Positions 27,887-35,643 are shown, numbered from the stretch's first letter. The stretch: 64,000 nucleotides of DNA from Rhodococcus sp. IEGM 1381 (GCF_030056795.1 NZ_JASHKQ010000001.1:1736001-1800000); one strand, 5' to 3'. Notes: generated by a model not told the origin, from the letters alone. Made by a program: numbers and translations.

Positions 27887-28123
27887 GTGGCCCGAGTCGT
27901 TGTCGATGTCATGCCCAAGGCCGAGATTCTCGATCCGCAGGGTCAAGCGATCGCGGGCGCGCTGGGCCGTCTTGGTATCTCCGGTGTATCCGACGTGCGA
28001 CAGGGCAAGCGTTTCGAGCTCGAGGTCGACGACTCCGTCGACGACGCGGCACTCGAGAAGATTGCGGAATCGCTGCTCGCCAACACGGTGATCGAGGACT
28101 GGAAAGTGACTCGCATCTCATGA
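27887..28123 (+). CDS. purS: Phosphoribosylformylglycinamidine synthase subunit PurS
   Basis: This 78-residue protein has the PurS pattern: [20 protein letters not shown] at the start, [18 protein letters not shown] in the middle and [10 protein letters not shown] at the end. PurS bridges PurQ and the small-type PurL in the FGAM synthase complex. GTG 27887 has AAGGAG seven bases upstream. It overlaps purQ by four bases. The partner purL lies 18 kb away, beyond the accessory island. Confidence 0.92.
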   Translation: MARVVVDVMPKAEILDPQGQAIAGALGRLGISGVSDVRQGKRFELEVDDSVDDAALEKIAESLLANTVIEDWKVTRIS

Positions 28124-28797
28124 GCGCCCGCATCGGAGTCATCACCTTCCCAGGGACCCTCGACGACGTCGACGCCTCCCGCGCAGTCACCCTTGCCGGC
28201 GGAGAAGCCGTCAGCCTGTGGCACGCCGATGCCGATCTGAAGAACGTCGACGCCATCGTCGTCCCCGGCGGATTCTCCTACGGCGACTACCTGCGGGCCG
28301 GCGCGATTGCCAGATTTGCCCCCGTGATGGAGTCCGTCGTGAAAGCAGCCGAGGGCGGTATGCCGGTTCTCGGTATCTGCAACGGCTTTCAGGTGCTCTG
28401 CGAGGTGGGTCTGCTCCCCGGCGCGTTGACCCGCAACGAGGGGCTGCACTTCGTCTGCCGCGATCAGTGGCTGGCAGTGGAGAACACAGACACCGCGTGG
28501 TCGTCGCGATACGAGCCCGGTGCCGAGATCCTGATCCCGGTCAAGAACGCCGAGGGTCGGTTCCAGGCACCGCAGAACGTGCTCGATGAGCTCGAGGGCG
28601 AGGGTCGCGTCGTGTTCCGCTACAGCGGCACCAACCCGAACGGATCGCAGCGGGGAATCGCCGGAATCTCCTCGGCCAACGGTCGAGTCGTCGGCCTGAT
28701 GCCACACCCAGAGCATGCGACCGAGCCGCTCACCGGTCCGAGCGACGACGGCTTGGGCATCTTCTATTCGGCACTGGACACGATCGTCAACGCCTGA
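28120..28797 (+). CDS. purQ: Phosphoribosylformylglycinamidine synthase glutaminase subunit PurQ
   Basis: This 225-residue class I glutamine amidotransferase supplies ammonia to PurL. The nucleophile is Cys87 in [11 protein letters not shown], with His and Glu in [10 protein letters not shown] near 195-200. [15 protein letters not shown] near residue 50 is a PurQ hallmark. Length is normal. It overlaps purS (ATGA), so the subunits are made together. Confidence 0.93.
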   Translation: MSARIGVITFPGTLDDVDASRAVTLAGGEAVSLWHADADLKNVDAIVVPGGFSYGDYLRAGAIARFAPVMESVVKAAEGGMPVLGICNGFQVLCEVGLLPGALTRNEGLHFVCRDQWLAVENTDTAWSSRYEPGAEILIPVKNAEGRFQAPQNVLDELEGEGRVVFRYSGTNPNGSQRGIAGISSANGRVVGLMPHPEHATEPLTGPSDDGLGIFYSALDTIVNA

Positions 28798-28833
28798 CCC
28801 GAACCTGTCGGTGGTCGCGGTTACTGTGCCCCC

Positions 28834-29184
28834 ATGACACTGACGTTGGGGATGATCACGTTCGACACCACCGATCCGGCACCGCTCGCACGCTGGTGGG
28901 CGACGCAGGCAGACGGAACGATTGTGGAGGAGAACGACGGCTGGTTCTACGTCGTCGAACTCGCTGCTGCGCCGTACCGAATGGCCTTCCAAAAGATCGA
29001 CGACCCGACGCCCGGCAAGAATCGCATCCACCTCGACATGACGACGGAAAACCTCGACGCGGAGGTTGCGCGCCTGGTCGAGGCGGGTGCAAGTGAAGTT
29101 GCGCGACACACCATGGGCGACTTTCGCTGGGTCACCCTGACCGATCCCGACGGCAACTCGTTCTGCGTGTCCGGTTCGCACTGA
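28834..29184 (+). CDS. VOC-family (glyoxalase-like) protein
   Basis: This 116-residue protein has the VOC fold pattern: GMITFDTTDPAPLARWWA at the start, RIHLDMTTENLDAEVARLVEAGA in the middle and TLTDPDGNSFCV at the end. The function is unknown. It is the last chromosomal gene before the accessory island: its stop is followed after only seven bases by the truncated gene X copy A. Confidence 0.8.
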   Translation: MTLTLGMITFDTTDPAPLARWWATQADGTIVEENDGWFYVVELAAAPYRMAFQKIDDPTPGKNRIHLDMTTENLDAEVARLVEAGASEVARHTMGDFRWVTLTDPDGNSFCVSGSH

Positions 29185-29191
29185 GCATCGG

Positions 29192-29299
29192 ATGCCTGCC
29201 CAAGCGTGGGTAACTCTCGTGGTGGGCGTCCTCGCCGTCGTCGGAGTAGCGCTCACTGTCCGCCAGCGCACCGTCGCCGACAAACGCGCTCAGGCTTGG
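29192..29299 (+). pseudogene. Gene X copy A, 5' part (interrupted by element 1)
   Basis: Thirty-six codons of a small gene start at ATG 29192 with MPAQAWVTLVVGVLAVVGV, a single membrane segment followed by RQR. They run to Trp36 (TGG 29297-29299), where the sequence changes to the left end of element 1. The 3' part is found at 31509-31733. The second copy at 35142 breaks at exactly the same codon. Unlike copy B there is no Shine-Dalgarno upstream, and the VOC gene ends seven bases before, so the island edge probably lies here. Confidence 0.75.
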
Positions 29300-29360
29300 C
29301 TTCACTTGTCCGTTGGACACGTGTCCGGAGCTCTTCTGCGAGGTGCTCCAGCTTCTGTCG
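29300..29360. repeat. Left end of element 1
   Basis: The sequence closely matches 35250-35310, the left end of element 2, and contains the 12-bp palindrome GGACACGTGTCC at 29315-29326. TTCACT and GTTGGACA near the tip recur inverted at the right end (31491-31508). The 29361-29495 stretch up to the deformylase gene shows nothing further. Confidence 0.65.
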
Positions 29361-29495
29361 ACTTCGCAATGCACTCCGGCGCTTCAATGCGAACAGGCTA
29401 AGAGGAGTGGACCGCAGGAACGGCGGCAGTTCCTTCCCCGATGACGCGTGCATCTGTACGGTTTCTCGTTGCCACATCCAGAAGCGGAGTGGAAC

Positions 29496-30071
29496 ATGAA
29501 CGTTATGCCTGTCTCTGAACTTCTTCGTCTCGGCACCGCGCGCCCGATCGTTCGTTGGGGCACGTCGGTGCTTCACGCCCCAGCTCGACCAGTCACCGAT
29601 TTCGGCAGTGATCTCCAAGAACTGTTGGCCGACATGTTCGCCACCAACACAGCCGCTGACGGTGCGGGTCTAGCCGCACAGCAAGTCGGCGTTGATCTGG
29701 CGGTATTCATCTACGACTGCAGCGACGAGACCGGGCGACCGCGCACCGGCGTGGTCTGCAACCCGGTCGTCGAACTGCCGGAAGGAAATGATCGGCGACT
29801 CATCGATTTTGGGGAAGGGTGCCTGTCACTACCCGGCGCATACACCGATCTCGCACGACCCGAGTTCTCAACCTGCCGCGGCCAGGACCAGTACGGCGAC
29901 CCGCTCGAACTTACCGCCGGCGGCACGCTCGGACGCTGTTTTCAACACGAGACCGACCACATCAACGGGATGGTGTTCGGCGATCGACTGTCAACGCGTA
30001 AGCGCAAGCAGCTCTACCTCGACCATGAGGTGGTCTCCGACCGCTACGGAACAGAGTGGCCAGCAAAGTAA
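29496..30071 (+). CDS. def: Peptide deformylase (element cargo)
   Basis: This 191-residue enzyme removes the N-formyl group from new proteins. All three motifs are intact: GAGLAAQQ at 56-63, EGCLS at 107-111 with metal ligand Cys109, and HETDH at 151-155. The actinobacterial-type length and the C-terminal DRLSTRKRKQLYLDHE are normal. ATG 29496 has GGAG upstream and starts a typical N-terminus. As cargo of a mobile element it is presumably an extra copy; a resistance role against deformylase inhibitors is a guess. Confidence 0.88.
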   Translation: MNVMPVSELLRLGTARPIVRWGTSVLHAPARPVTDFGSDLQELLADMFATNTAADGAGLAAQQVGVDLAVFIYDCSDETGRPRTGVVCNPVVELPEGNDRRLIDFGEGCLSLPGAYTDLARPEFSTCRGQDQYGDPLELTAGGTLGRCFQHETDHINGMVFGDRLSTRKRKQLYLDHEVVSDRYGTEWPAK

Positions 30072-30090
30072 GTCCGTCAGTTCCGCAACC

Positions 30091-30849
30091 TCAGTGCTCG
30101 ATTTCGCTGTGCTGCAGATAATCTGCGCCTCCGACGTAGAACGTTTGCCCAGATTCGATGGCCGTGGTCGATGCTTGAACGACGACCTGAGCGAACTCCT
30201 CGATGGTCGGTAGGACACCGTGGTCGCGGCGTACAGCCACTGCGTCGGGGTCTCGCCGTTCGAGCAGGCGCACGATGATGGTCCCGTCGATCATGTCTCC
30301 GGACACGACGGCGAGGTCGATCTGCTGTCGTTGTAGTTCGGGAATGAGGGCTCGAAGACCGTCTTCGCCCGCCCGCTTGCTGAGAGCAATCGGCTCGTAG
30401 TCTTCGGGCACAGGTTTCTGGCCGACGAAATGAGCTTGGTGGCTGGTGACGAACACGATTCGGCTGGTACGTCGCATCAGGGGCTGTGCAAGTTTCGTCA
30501 GTCTCAGCTGTGCGTCGCGGTTCAACTGCATCGCATAGTCCGGTCCTGCGCCCAACTCCAACCCGCCGGAAGCGTTGAGGACTACCAAATCGAGGTGTCC
30601 AAATCGATCTGCGAGCAACGCGACCATGGCCTCGACGCTCTTCGCGTCGGCGAGGTCTGCCTGAAGAGCTAGAGCTTTGCTTCCGGCAGACTCGATCTCG
30701 CTGACCACCTTCTCCGCTCGAGCCCGCTTTTCGCGGTAGTTGACAACGACGAGGTAGCCAGCAGATGCGAGCTGGAGGGCAACCTCAGCACCAATCCCGC
30801 GCGAAGCGCCAGTCACCAGAGCAATCCGTTCCACCGTGTCCACTGTCAT
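30091..30849 (-). CDS. SDR-family oxidoreductase (element cargo)
   Basis: This 252-residue short-chain dehydrogenase has the cofactor motif TGASRGIG near residue 14, NASGG near 92 and the catalytic-region VFVTSHQAH with DYEPIALSKRAGE. The Tyr-to-Lys spacing is wider than the usual YxxxK, so the exact active site is unclear. The substrate is unknown. It converges with the deformylase gene (19 bases) and is divergent from the HxlR regulator, which probably controls it. Confidence 0.8.
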   Translation of the reverse strand: MTVDTVERIALVTGASRGIGAEVALQLASAGYLVVVNYREKRARAEKVVSEIESAGSKALALQADLADAKSVEAMVALLADRFGHLDLVVLNASGGLELGAGPDYAMQLNRDAQLRLTKLAQPLMRRTSRIVFVTSHQAHFVGQKPVPEDYEPIALSKRAGEDGLRALIPELQRQQIDLAVVSGDMIDGTIIVRLLERRDPDAVAVRRDHGVLPTIEEFAQVVVQASTTAIESGQTFYVGGADYLQHSEIEH

Positions 30850-30910
30850 CCCTGCCCGTCATTCGCCAGCGCTCATGCTTCTGATTCAGAAGTAACTATG
30901 ATGGTTCGAA

Positions 30911-31276
30911 ATGAGAAGCGCAAATGAGACACCACCTGATCGGGCGGGCAGCGACGAGGAAACAGCGGCCGCCCGTAGCGCAATGGATCTTCTGGGCCAG
31001 CGTTGGAGCCTGCGCATCGTGTGGGAACTCGAAGCCGGTCAGATGGGGTTCCTGGAGCTGCGTCGGCGCATGAACAACTGCTCATCGAGCATGCTGGCCG
31101 AGCGACTTCGGCAGCTGCAGGACGCGGGGGTTGTCGAGAAGAATGCGAAGCGTGCTTACGAACTCTCGTTCACCGGTATTCGGTTGAGTCAGGCGTTGGA
31201 ACCGTTGTGGGACTGGTCCCGGGTCTGGGCTTCAGGCGAGCGGTTCGACCCATTCCCTCCTGGAGGTCCGCAGTGA
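30911..31276 (+). CDS. HxlR-family transcriptional regulator (element cargo)
   Basis: This 121-residue winged-helix protein has AMDLLGQRWSLRIVWELEAG, FLELRRRMNNCSSSMLAERL and RAYELSFTGIRLSQALEPL. Two adjacent features, Cys58 and the divergent SDR gene 61 bases away, fit a redox- or electrophile-sensing HxlR/oxidoreductase pair. That is inference from the arrangement. Confidence 0.8.
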   Translation: MRSANETPPDRAGSDEETAAARSAMDLLGQRWSLRIVWELEAGQMGFLELRRRMNNCSSSMLAERLRQLQDAGVVEKNAKRAYELSFTGIRLSQALEPLWDWSRVWASGERFDPFPPGGPQ

Positions 31277-31388
31277 GCTGCTCACCTCCACACGTCATGC
31301 CGCGGTCGTGCAACATCGCCGCCTCGTTCATGGGCAGCTGGGCATTCGGTGCCTTTCCCTAGCGCGGAGTAGCAGAGGTTGCTGCGTA

Positions 31389-31505
31389 GAAGCTGTGTCG
31401 GCTCTTGTTGTCGAGCTGACTCTTGCGCAGGAGCGCAATAATTCAGTGCATCTGCGCTCGAATCGAGGCCGGGAGAATTTCGCGGACGCGACTGTCCAAC
31501 AGTGA
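31389..31505 (+). pseudogene. 3' remnant of a TnpC-like transposition gene (element 1)
   Basis: Thirty-eight codons plus TGA encode a tail (SALVVELTLAQE ... DATVQQ) that is about two-thirds identical to the C-terminus of the TnpC-like protein at 42597-43004. The rest of the gene and all recombinase genes are missing. The 31277-31388 gap before it shows no other gene. The right end of element 1 overlaps its last codons. Confidence 0.7.
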
Positions 31506-31508
31506 ACC
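31491..31508. repeat. Right end of element 1
   Basis: ACTGTCCAACAGTGAACC is identical to the right end of element 2 at 42990-43007. Read inward it gives TTCACT and GTTGGACA, which also occur at the left ends. Gene X resumes immediately after it at TGG 31509. Confidence 0.65.
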
Positions 31509-31733
31509 TGGCAACGGATCACGTGGTGCCTCGAACGCACCACCAGCGCCGACCCCGCCGAAGCCGAACTCGGATGGGACATCTACGCCACCGTCACCGA
31601 CTCACCGCTCATCACCACCACCGAACAAGACGTCCTCGTCGCCGTCGCCGACCGATCCGCCCGACGTGCACTGGCGGAACCCGACGAAACCGAGGACACT
31701 GACAACCAGAACGAGCAGGAGGACCCACGATGA
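31509..31733 (+). pseudogene. Gene X copy A, 3' part
   Basis: This is an open frame of 74 codons plus TGA with no start codon of its own, reading WQRITWCLERTTSADPAEAE and containing DSPLITTTEQDVLVAVADR. Joined to the 5' part through the shared Trp codon, it restores a gene product of about 109 residues: one N-terminal membrane segment and a soluble C-terminal part. I do not recognise the family. It overlaps gene Y by four bases. Confidence 0.7.
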
Positions 31734-31903
31734 CCACCGCAGAAGCCCGCAAGACCTGGACCCCGAACGAACGGCGCAGTGTCGCTGCCGCAGCAGCCCG
31801 CGCCTCGATCGCACTCCGTGAACGCAGCGGCCGCGAGGTACCCCAGTGGATCCGCGACGCCGCCGAAGGGCGCCCCACCACCCCACCGGCCGAGCAGCCC
31901 TGA
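31730..31903 (+). CDS. Gene Y copy A: small hypothetical protein
   Basis: This gene encodes a 57-residue protein, MTTAEARKTWTPNERRSVAA then AAARASIALRERSGREVPQW and a proline-rich end. It is coupled to gene X by an ATGA overlap. Copy B at 43231-43392 is clearly homologous, with near-identical centre and tail, so the frame is conserved and likely real. A short helical protein, perhaps a partner of X; the function is unknown. Confidence 0.65.
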   Translation: MTTAEARKTWTPNERRSVAAAAARASIALRERSGREVPQWIRDAAEGRPTTPPAEQP

Positions 31904-32025
31904 CACCGGCCACAGCCGCAGACCGACAAGGCCCGCACCCCGACACAGGTTGCGGGCCTTCTCTATTGCCTCACTGACTAAAAGCGCTGCGAGCAGGGCC
32001 GGGCCACCCTGCGGGCGTCCACCGG

Positions 32026-32059
32026 ATCGAACTCCGCTGCGCTCCGTCCTGTGGAAAGA
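32026..32059. repeat. 34-bp direct repeat, copy 1
   Basis: This 34-base stretch is identical to 33770-33803. The two copies flank the pentapeptide-repeat gene, 1.74 kb apart, and similarity continues imperfectly for about 25 bases upstream. The rest of the 31904-32165 gap holds no gene that I can support. Confidence 0.7.
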
Positions 32060-32165
32060 ATTCTTGTTTTCCTTTACTCGACGACGGGACACCGAAAACG
32101 GAAATCGCGTTAGTTCTCGGAATCGGTCGAGCCACCCTCTACCGTCACCTCAGTCCAATGGCCGG

Positions 32166-33602
32166 CTAATGCGATTCGCGCGTATCACTGCGGTTGCCCG
32201 GTAACAGTTCCCGTTGACGAGACACTTCAACCGGGTACACCAGAAGCGGTGCCAGGATGCTTGCGATCCGGTTCAGCTCAGCCTCCGACACCAAAGCCGA
32301 CAGCTCGGAGTGTTGCAGACGCTGCGTGAGCTCGGTCGTCGTCGGGGTCGCCCCCAATCGAAGAGTGTCTACTTCTGGCCCGATTGCTTCGGTGGCCGAA
32401 TTGCTTGCCGACGTTGACTTATCTCTGCGACTCTCGTGCTCCGTGGTGTCGGCGTCGGCTCGTGTTTTTCGCGATACTTCTTCAGCTGTGTCGGCGTCGG
32501 CTCGTGTTTTTCGTAAAACTTCTTCAGCGGTATTCGCCTCTGCCCGTGCATCCCGCATCGCGAAATAAGCATCCCGTTCACTGCGTCGCGCCAGCGTTAG
32601 CATCAACGAGAAGACACGGACTCCATCCTCGGCACTTTCGCGCGCGCGCTTCACGACGATTGCCGCAGGGCCCGCAACCGCAGCAGCCCCCGCCGCGAAC
32701 GCGGGGGCGGCATCCCAGAGCTGATGGAACCATAAACTTCCATACTGAATGCGCTGCAGGACAATTGGACCAAAATCGTCGCCCGCCGTTGCAGTCAGGA
32801 CGCTGGTCCCGCGACCCCTATCGTCATCACGCAGTAAACGGCGTCCGAGCTCCGCGCCAACCCGTTGTGACATCTCGGCGACCACAGCGATCGCATCCGA
32901 CAAACGCGCCAACTCGCCGGCGTCCATGCCTCCGGGGAGGTCAGGAATCGCGATTCGCACCGTCCCCGGATCCGGGACGTCGGAGCCGCCGACTTTAGAC
33001 GGGTGACGACCGATCAAAAAATCACCGACGTGCAAACCCTGAGTGTTACGCGTCGAGCCAGACACAGACAGGTCGCCAAGTCGAGTGCCGTTCAGCTTTG
33101 CGCCGGTGAGGTTTGCGCCGGCGACATTCGCGCGGGTGAGGTTCGCGCGGGTGAGGTTCGCGCGGGTGAGGTTCGCGTTGATGAGATCCGCGCCGATCAG
33201 GTTCGCGTTGGTGAGGTTCGCGTTGGTGAGGTTCGCGTTGGTGAGATCCGCGCCGGCGAGGTTCGCATAGGTGAGATCCGCGCCAACCAGGTGCGCACGG
33301 TCAAGATCCGCGCTGAGGAGGTCCGCGTCGGTGAGATTCGCGTCCTCAAGGAAGGCGTGGGTGAGGTTCACGTTGTCGAGGAAGGCGTGGGTGAGGTTCG
33401 CGCCTCCGAGAGCCGCGCCAGCGAGGTCCGAGCCCGTGAGATACACGCCCACGAGGTCGGCGTCGGAGAGGTCCGCGCCACCGAGGTCCGAGTTAGTGAG
33501 GTCGATAATCTGTCCGGCTGGTCGGAGGGCGCGTTCGCTACGAAATTCCGACCACGTCCTCCCCCCAACCAATAGAGCTTCGAGAGCCTGCTCGTCCGCC
33601 AT
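32166..33602 (-). CDS. Pentapeptide-repeat protein with coiled-coil C-terminal region
   Basis: This 478-residue protein begins MADEQALEALLVGGRTWSEF. Residues about 30-160 are a run of A(D/N)LxX pentapeptides, which fold as a right-handed quadrilateral helix. A hydrophobic stretch (FAAGAAAVAGPAAIVV) near 300 could be a membrane segment. It is followed by a helical region with a duplicated SRKTRADADT-type repeat and a tail rich in Leu. ATG 33602 is chosen since the upstream reading crosses the direct repeat. No known effector domain is seen. The gene sits between 34-bp direct repeats. Confidence 0.75.
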   Translation of the reverse strand: MADEQALEALLVGGRTWSEFRSERALRPAGQIIDLTNSDLGGADLSDADLVGVYLTGSDLAGAALGGANLTHAFLDNVNLTHAFLEDANLTDADLLSADLDRAHLVGADLTYANLAGADLTNANLTNANLTNANLIGADLINANLTRANLTRANLTRANVAGANLTGAKLNGTRLGDLSVSGSTRNTQGLHVGDFLIGRHPSKVGGSDVPDPGTVRIAIPDLPGGMDAGELARLSDAIAVVAEMSQRVGAELGRRLLRDDDRGRGTSVLTATAGDDFGPIVLQRIQYGSLWFHQLWDAAPAFAAGAAAVAGPAAIVVKRARESAEDGVRVFSLMLTLARRSERDAYFAMRDARAEANTAEEVLRKTRADADTAEEVSRKTRADADTTEHESRRDKSTSASNSATEAIGPEVDTLRLGATPTTTELTQRLQHSELSALVSEAELNRIASILAPLLVYPVEVSRQRELLPGNRSDTRESH

Positions 33603-34060
33603 GATCACGAAGAGTATAGGAAGCAGATTGGATTCCCTTAGTGTCACTTCGGGGCTGGGGAATCGCGAAGCTTGAAGATGCAAAGAGCAGAAGCCAGGGC
33701 GCAATAGCACGACCCGGGCGGCGTCCCACCCGTTGCGGCATGGCCCGGGGCCACCTGCGGTGTCCACGAATCGAACTCCGCTGCGCTCCGTCCTGTGGAA
33801 AGAGCAATTCTTTCGCACATCTGGCTTTCTCCGAGCATGCGTCACCCTGGCCCGTCTTACCCACCCCTGACTCCGCGATGCTCCGGCCCTTCGGGCTCCA
33901 GAAACTTTTCAAAGCGCCTGCGGCTGAAAACTTTCCGTCTCAGGGGTAGGACGCCGTTCCATGCCGCCGCCTTCTCTTCCCAAGCCAGATGACGGCGAAA
34001 GAAATTGGCACGAGCGAAGGGCCGGGGGGAGCCGGTCCCGCGAGAGAAGGAGACCCCGAC
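33603..34060. other. 458-base gap with direct repeat copy 2 and a leader for Z1
   Basis: This stretch holds direct repeat copy 2 (33770-33803). Its end contains a good ribosome-binding site, AAGGAG at 34047-34052, for gene Z1. I see no protein-coding or RNA gene in the rest. Confidence 0.5.
33770..33803. repeat. 34-bp direct repeat, copy 2
   Basis: Identical to 32026-32059. It lies 168 bases upstream of the pentapeptide gene start. Together the copies look like the boundaries of a cassette or of a past duplication. Confidence 0.7.
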
Positions 34061-34624
34061 ATGCCGAAGAACACCACCCGCCCCGCACGCAAGAACACCG
34101 CAGCAGGAAACGCCCAGACCCCCGCCATCGTCACCCACACCACCGCCATCATCACCGGACCCCAGAACGCCACCATCAGCATCACCGCAGCAGGCACCGA
34201 GCACGCGCAAATGGTCGTCGCGTTCGGGCACCTCATGATGACTTTCCGCAGCGCCGAAGCGGTCTGCGACGTCATCGCCGGATTCGCCACCGTCCGATCG
34301 GCCCTCGCCGGAGCCGACGGACACGCCCCGTACCCGCAGCAGCCTGGCGCGGAGTTCGGCGCACCCGCAATCTCGATTCTCTGGCTCGGCGGCCCCGAAC
34401 ACACGGTGATACCGGGCGCCCGCTACGTCCCCGAGCAACGCCGCACCGTGCACTGGGTGGACCTGCACATGGGGCCGATCACCTGGCGCGTCACCGACCG
34501 TGTCGGATACGACACCCTCATGGACGAGTTCCGCCGCGTCCACCGCGCCGCGGTCGGCGTCTTCCTAGACGGAGGCCGCTACCGCCGCGATCCGTCCAAG
34601 ATCCTCGACTCGTTCGACGACTGA
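34061..34624 (+). CDS. Gene Z1: hypothetical protein
   Basis: This 187-residue protein has a basic N-terminus (MPKNTTRPARKNTAAGN) and a globular remainder with GHLMMTFRSAEAVCDVIAGF, ISILWLGGPEHTVIPGARYV and MGPITWRVTDRVGYDTLMDE. I do not recognise the family. It has no signal peptide or membrane segment. ATG 34061 follows AAGGAG at a spacing of eight. It precedes Z2 and gene X copy B on the same strand, with codon use matching them, so the three may form a unit. Confidence 0.65.
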   Translation: MPKNTTRPARKNTAAGNAQTPAIVTHTTAIITGPQNATISITAAGTEHAQMVVAFGHLMMTFRSAEAVCDVIAGFATVRSALAGADGHAPYPQQPGAEFGAPAISILWLGGPEHTVIPGARYVPEQRRTVHWVDLHMGPITWRVTDRVGYDTLMDEFRRVHRAAVGVFLDGGRYRRDPSKILDSFDD

Positions 34625-34801
34625 CCAATAGCACACCTCGGCCCCGCACCCGCGGGGCCGAACGTGTTCATCCACAACCCCGACCCCGCTCCACAGACCA
34701 CCGGAATTCCGGTTCGCGTCGCACGACTCGCTGCGCTCCCCGGTGCGACGCTGAGCAGCACGCAGCCACCCGCCTCAGGTCAGAAAGGGAAGCCACCGTC
34801 G

Positions 34802-35107
34802 ATGATCACCTGGACCGTCACCACCCGCCCCGAGAACAGTCCCGAGCTCCTCACCGCCAGCGGAGCCGAAACCACCCTCGCCGACGCCAAGAGAGCCGCC
34901 GCAGACGCCGTCCGCTACGCCCTCCTCGACGCCACCGAGCACACCTCACCCGACAACGGCTGCGCACCGTCCTACCTCGTCACCCTCGACGGCACTTGCG
35001 CCCTCATCGTCGGACTCGGCCGTTGCCGACCCGCCAACTACAACGGCGTCCTCGACAGCCTGGAACGCTTCGACGGCACCGCACCACCACACCTGCTCTA
35101 CCTGTGA
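34802..35107 (+). CDS. Gene Z2: hypothetical protein
   Basis: This 101-residue protein reads MITWTVTTRPENSPELLTAS, then a helical LADAKRAAADAVRYALLDA and a C-terminal YLVTLDGTCALIVGLGRC. It is unrecognised, soluble and acidic. AAGGGA precedes ATG 34802. It lies 34 bases before gene X copy B and is probably co-transcribed with it. Confidence 0.6.
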   Translation: MITWTVTTRPENSPELLTASGAETTLADAKRAAADAVRYALLDATEHTSPDNGCAPSYLVTLDGTCALIVGLGRCRPANYNGVLDSLERFDGTAPPHLLYL

Positions 35108-35141
35108 GCGGACCCCGACCCAAAGGAAAGGAACCATCCGT

Positions 35142-35249
35142 GTGCCCGCACAAGCATGGGTCACCCTCATCGTCGGCATCTTCGCAACCATCGGCGTGAC
35201 CGCAACCCTCCGCCAACGCACCAGCAGCGAGAACCAAGCGCAAGCCTGG
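35142..35249 (+). pseudogene. Gene X copy B, 5' part (interrupted by element 2)
   Basis: Thirty-six codons start at GTG 35142 with AAAGGAAAGGA upstream, reading MPAQAWVTLIVGIFATIGVT and ending at Trp36 (35247-35249). It is homologous to copy A at 29192 and cut at exactly the same codon, followed by the left end of element 2. The remainder is at 43008-43234. Confidence 0.75.
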
Positions 35250-35310
35250 CTTCACTTGTCCGTCGGACACGTGTCCGGAGCATGTCTGCGAAGTGCTCTC
35301 GCCTCGTCAT
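35250..35310. repeat. Left end of element 2
   Basis: Matches the left end of element 1 (29300-29360), including the palindrome GGACACGTGTCC at 35265-35276 and TTCACT at the tip. Confidence 0.65.
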
Positions 35311-35322
35311 CTAATGCTTCCA

Positions 35323-35643
35323 TCAACTTCGCGGTGGGTCCTCGCGACGTTGCATGCTGGTGGTGAAGATCTGGTGCACCGAGCTCATCTCGGGAGGACG
35401 GATACACCTCTCGTCGAGGCTGCGACGGTACTCCTGGAACGTCGGCAGCGTTTGTAGAAGCTCGGGCTCGGCATCACCGGAGACGAGGGCGATAAATGCC
35501 CCTTCGCCAATGTGGTACGTGTCGTAGTTCAGCACGCCTGCAGGTAGCTGTTCGAGTTCGGCATAGACATCGCCCAGGCGGGTGAGTTCTTCTTCGATGT
35601 GCGCATGCTTGATCGTGTAGTGGATGACAACTGTGCCTGTCAT
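35323..35643 (-). CDS. Small antibiotic-biosynthesis-monooxygenase-like protein (element cargo)
   Basis: This 106-residue protein starts MTGTVVIHYTIKHAHIEEEL and contains DVYAELEQLPAGVLNYDTYH and FIALVSGDAEPELLQTLPTF. The ferredoxin-like pattern and size resemble ABM or quinol monooxygenase domains. It overlaps the FMN reductase gene by four bases, so the two are one operon and might act together on a quinone or other aromatic. The family assignment is tentative. Confidence 0.55.
   Translation of the reverse strand: MTGTVVIHYTIKHAHIEEELTRLGDVYAELEQLPAGVLNYDTYHIGEGAFIALVSGDAEPELLQTLPTFQEYRRSLDERCIRPPEMSSVHQIFTTSMQRREDPPRS

Larger units (their letters stand above)
29300..31508. mobile_element. 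Element 1: 2.2-kb recombinase-less cargo element inserted in gene X copy A
   Basis: Element 1 lies between the two halves of gene X copy A. Its left end (CTTCACTTGTCCG, then GGACACGTGTCC) and right end (TGTCCAACAGTGAACC) match those of element 2. It carries peptide deformylase, an SDR and an HxlR regulator. The only transposition gene is a 38-codon 3' remnant of a TnpC-like gene at its right end. It may move only if recombinases are supplied from elsewhere, or be a deletion relic. Confidence 0.7.

Noticed and set aside
27787-27918. N-terminal extension of the metallo-hydrolase
   Set aside because: The extra 44 residues have no family resemblance and would cover the purS upstream region.
33003-33575. 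Long plus-strand open frame with regular repeats, and a CRISPR-like look of the DNA
   Set aside because: The periodic DNA is explained by 15-base codon repeats of the pentapeptide protein on the minus strand; there are no spacers and the plus-strand frame is a mirror of it.
33745-33812. Possible tRNA 3' fragment in the direct repeat (a GTTCGATTC-like stretch on the minus strand)
   Set aside because: No acceptor stem, anticodon arm or CCA end can be folded, and copy 1 lacks the same T-arm pairing.
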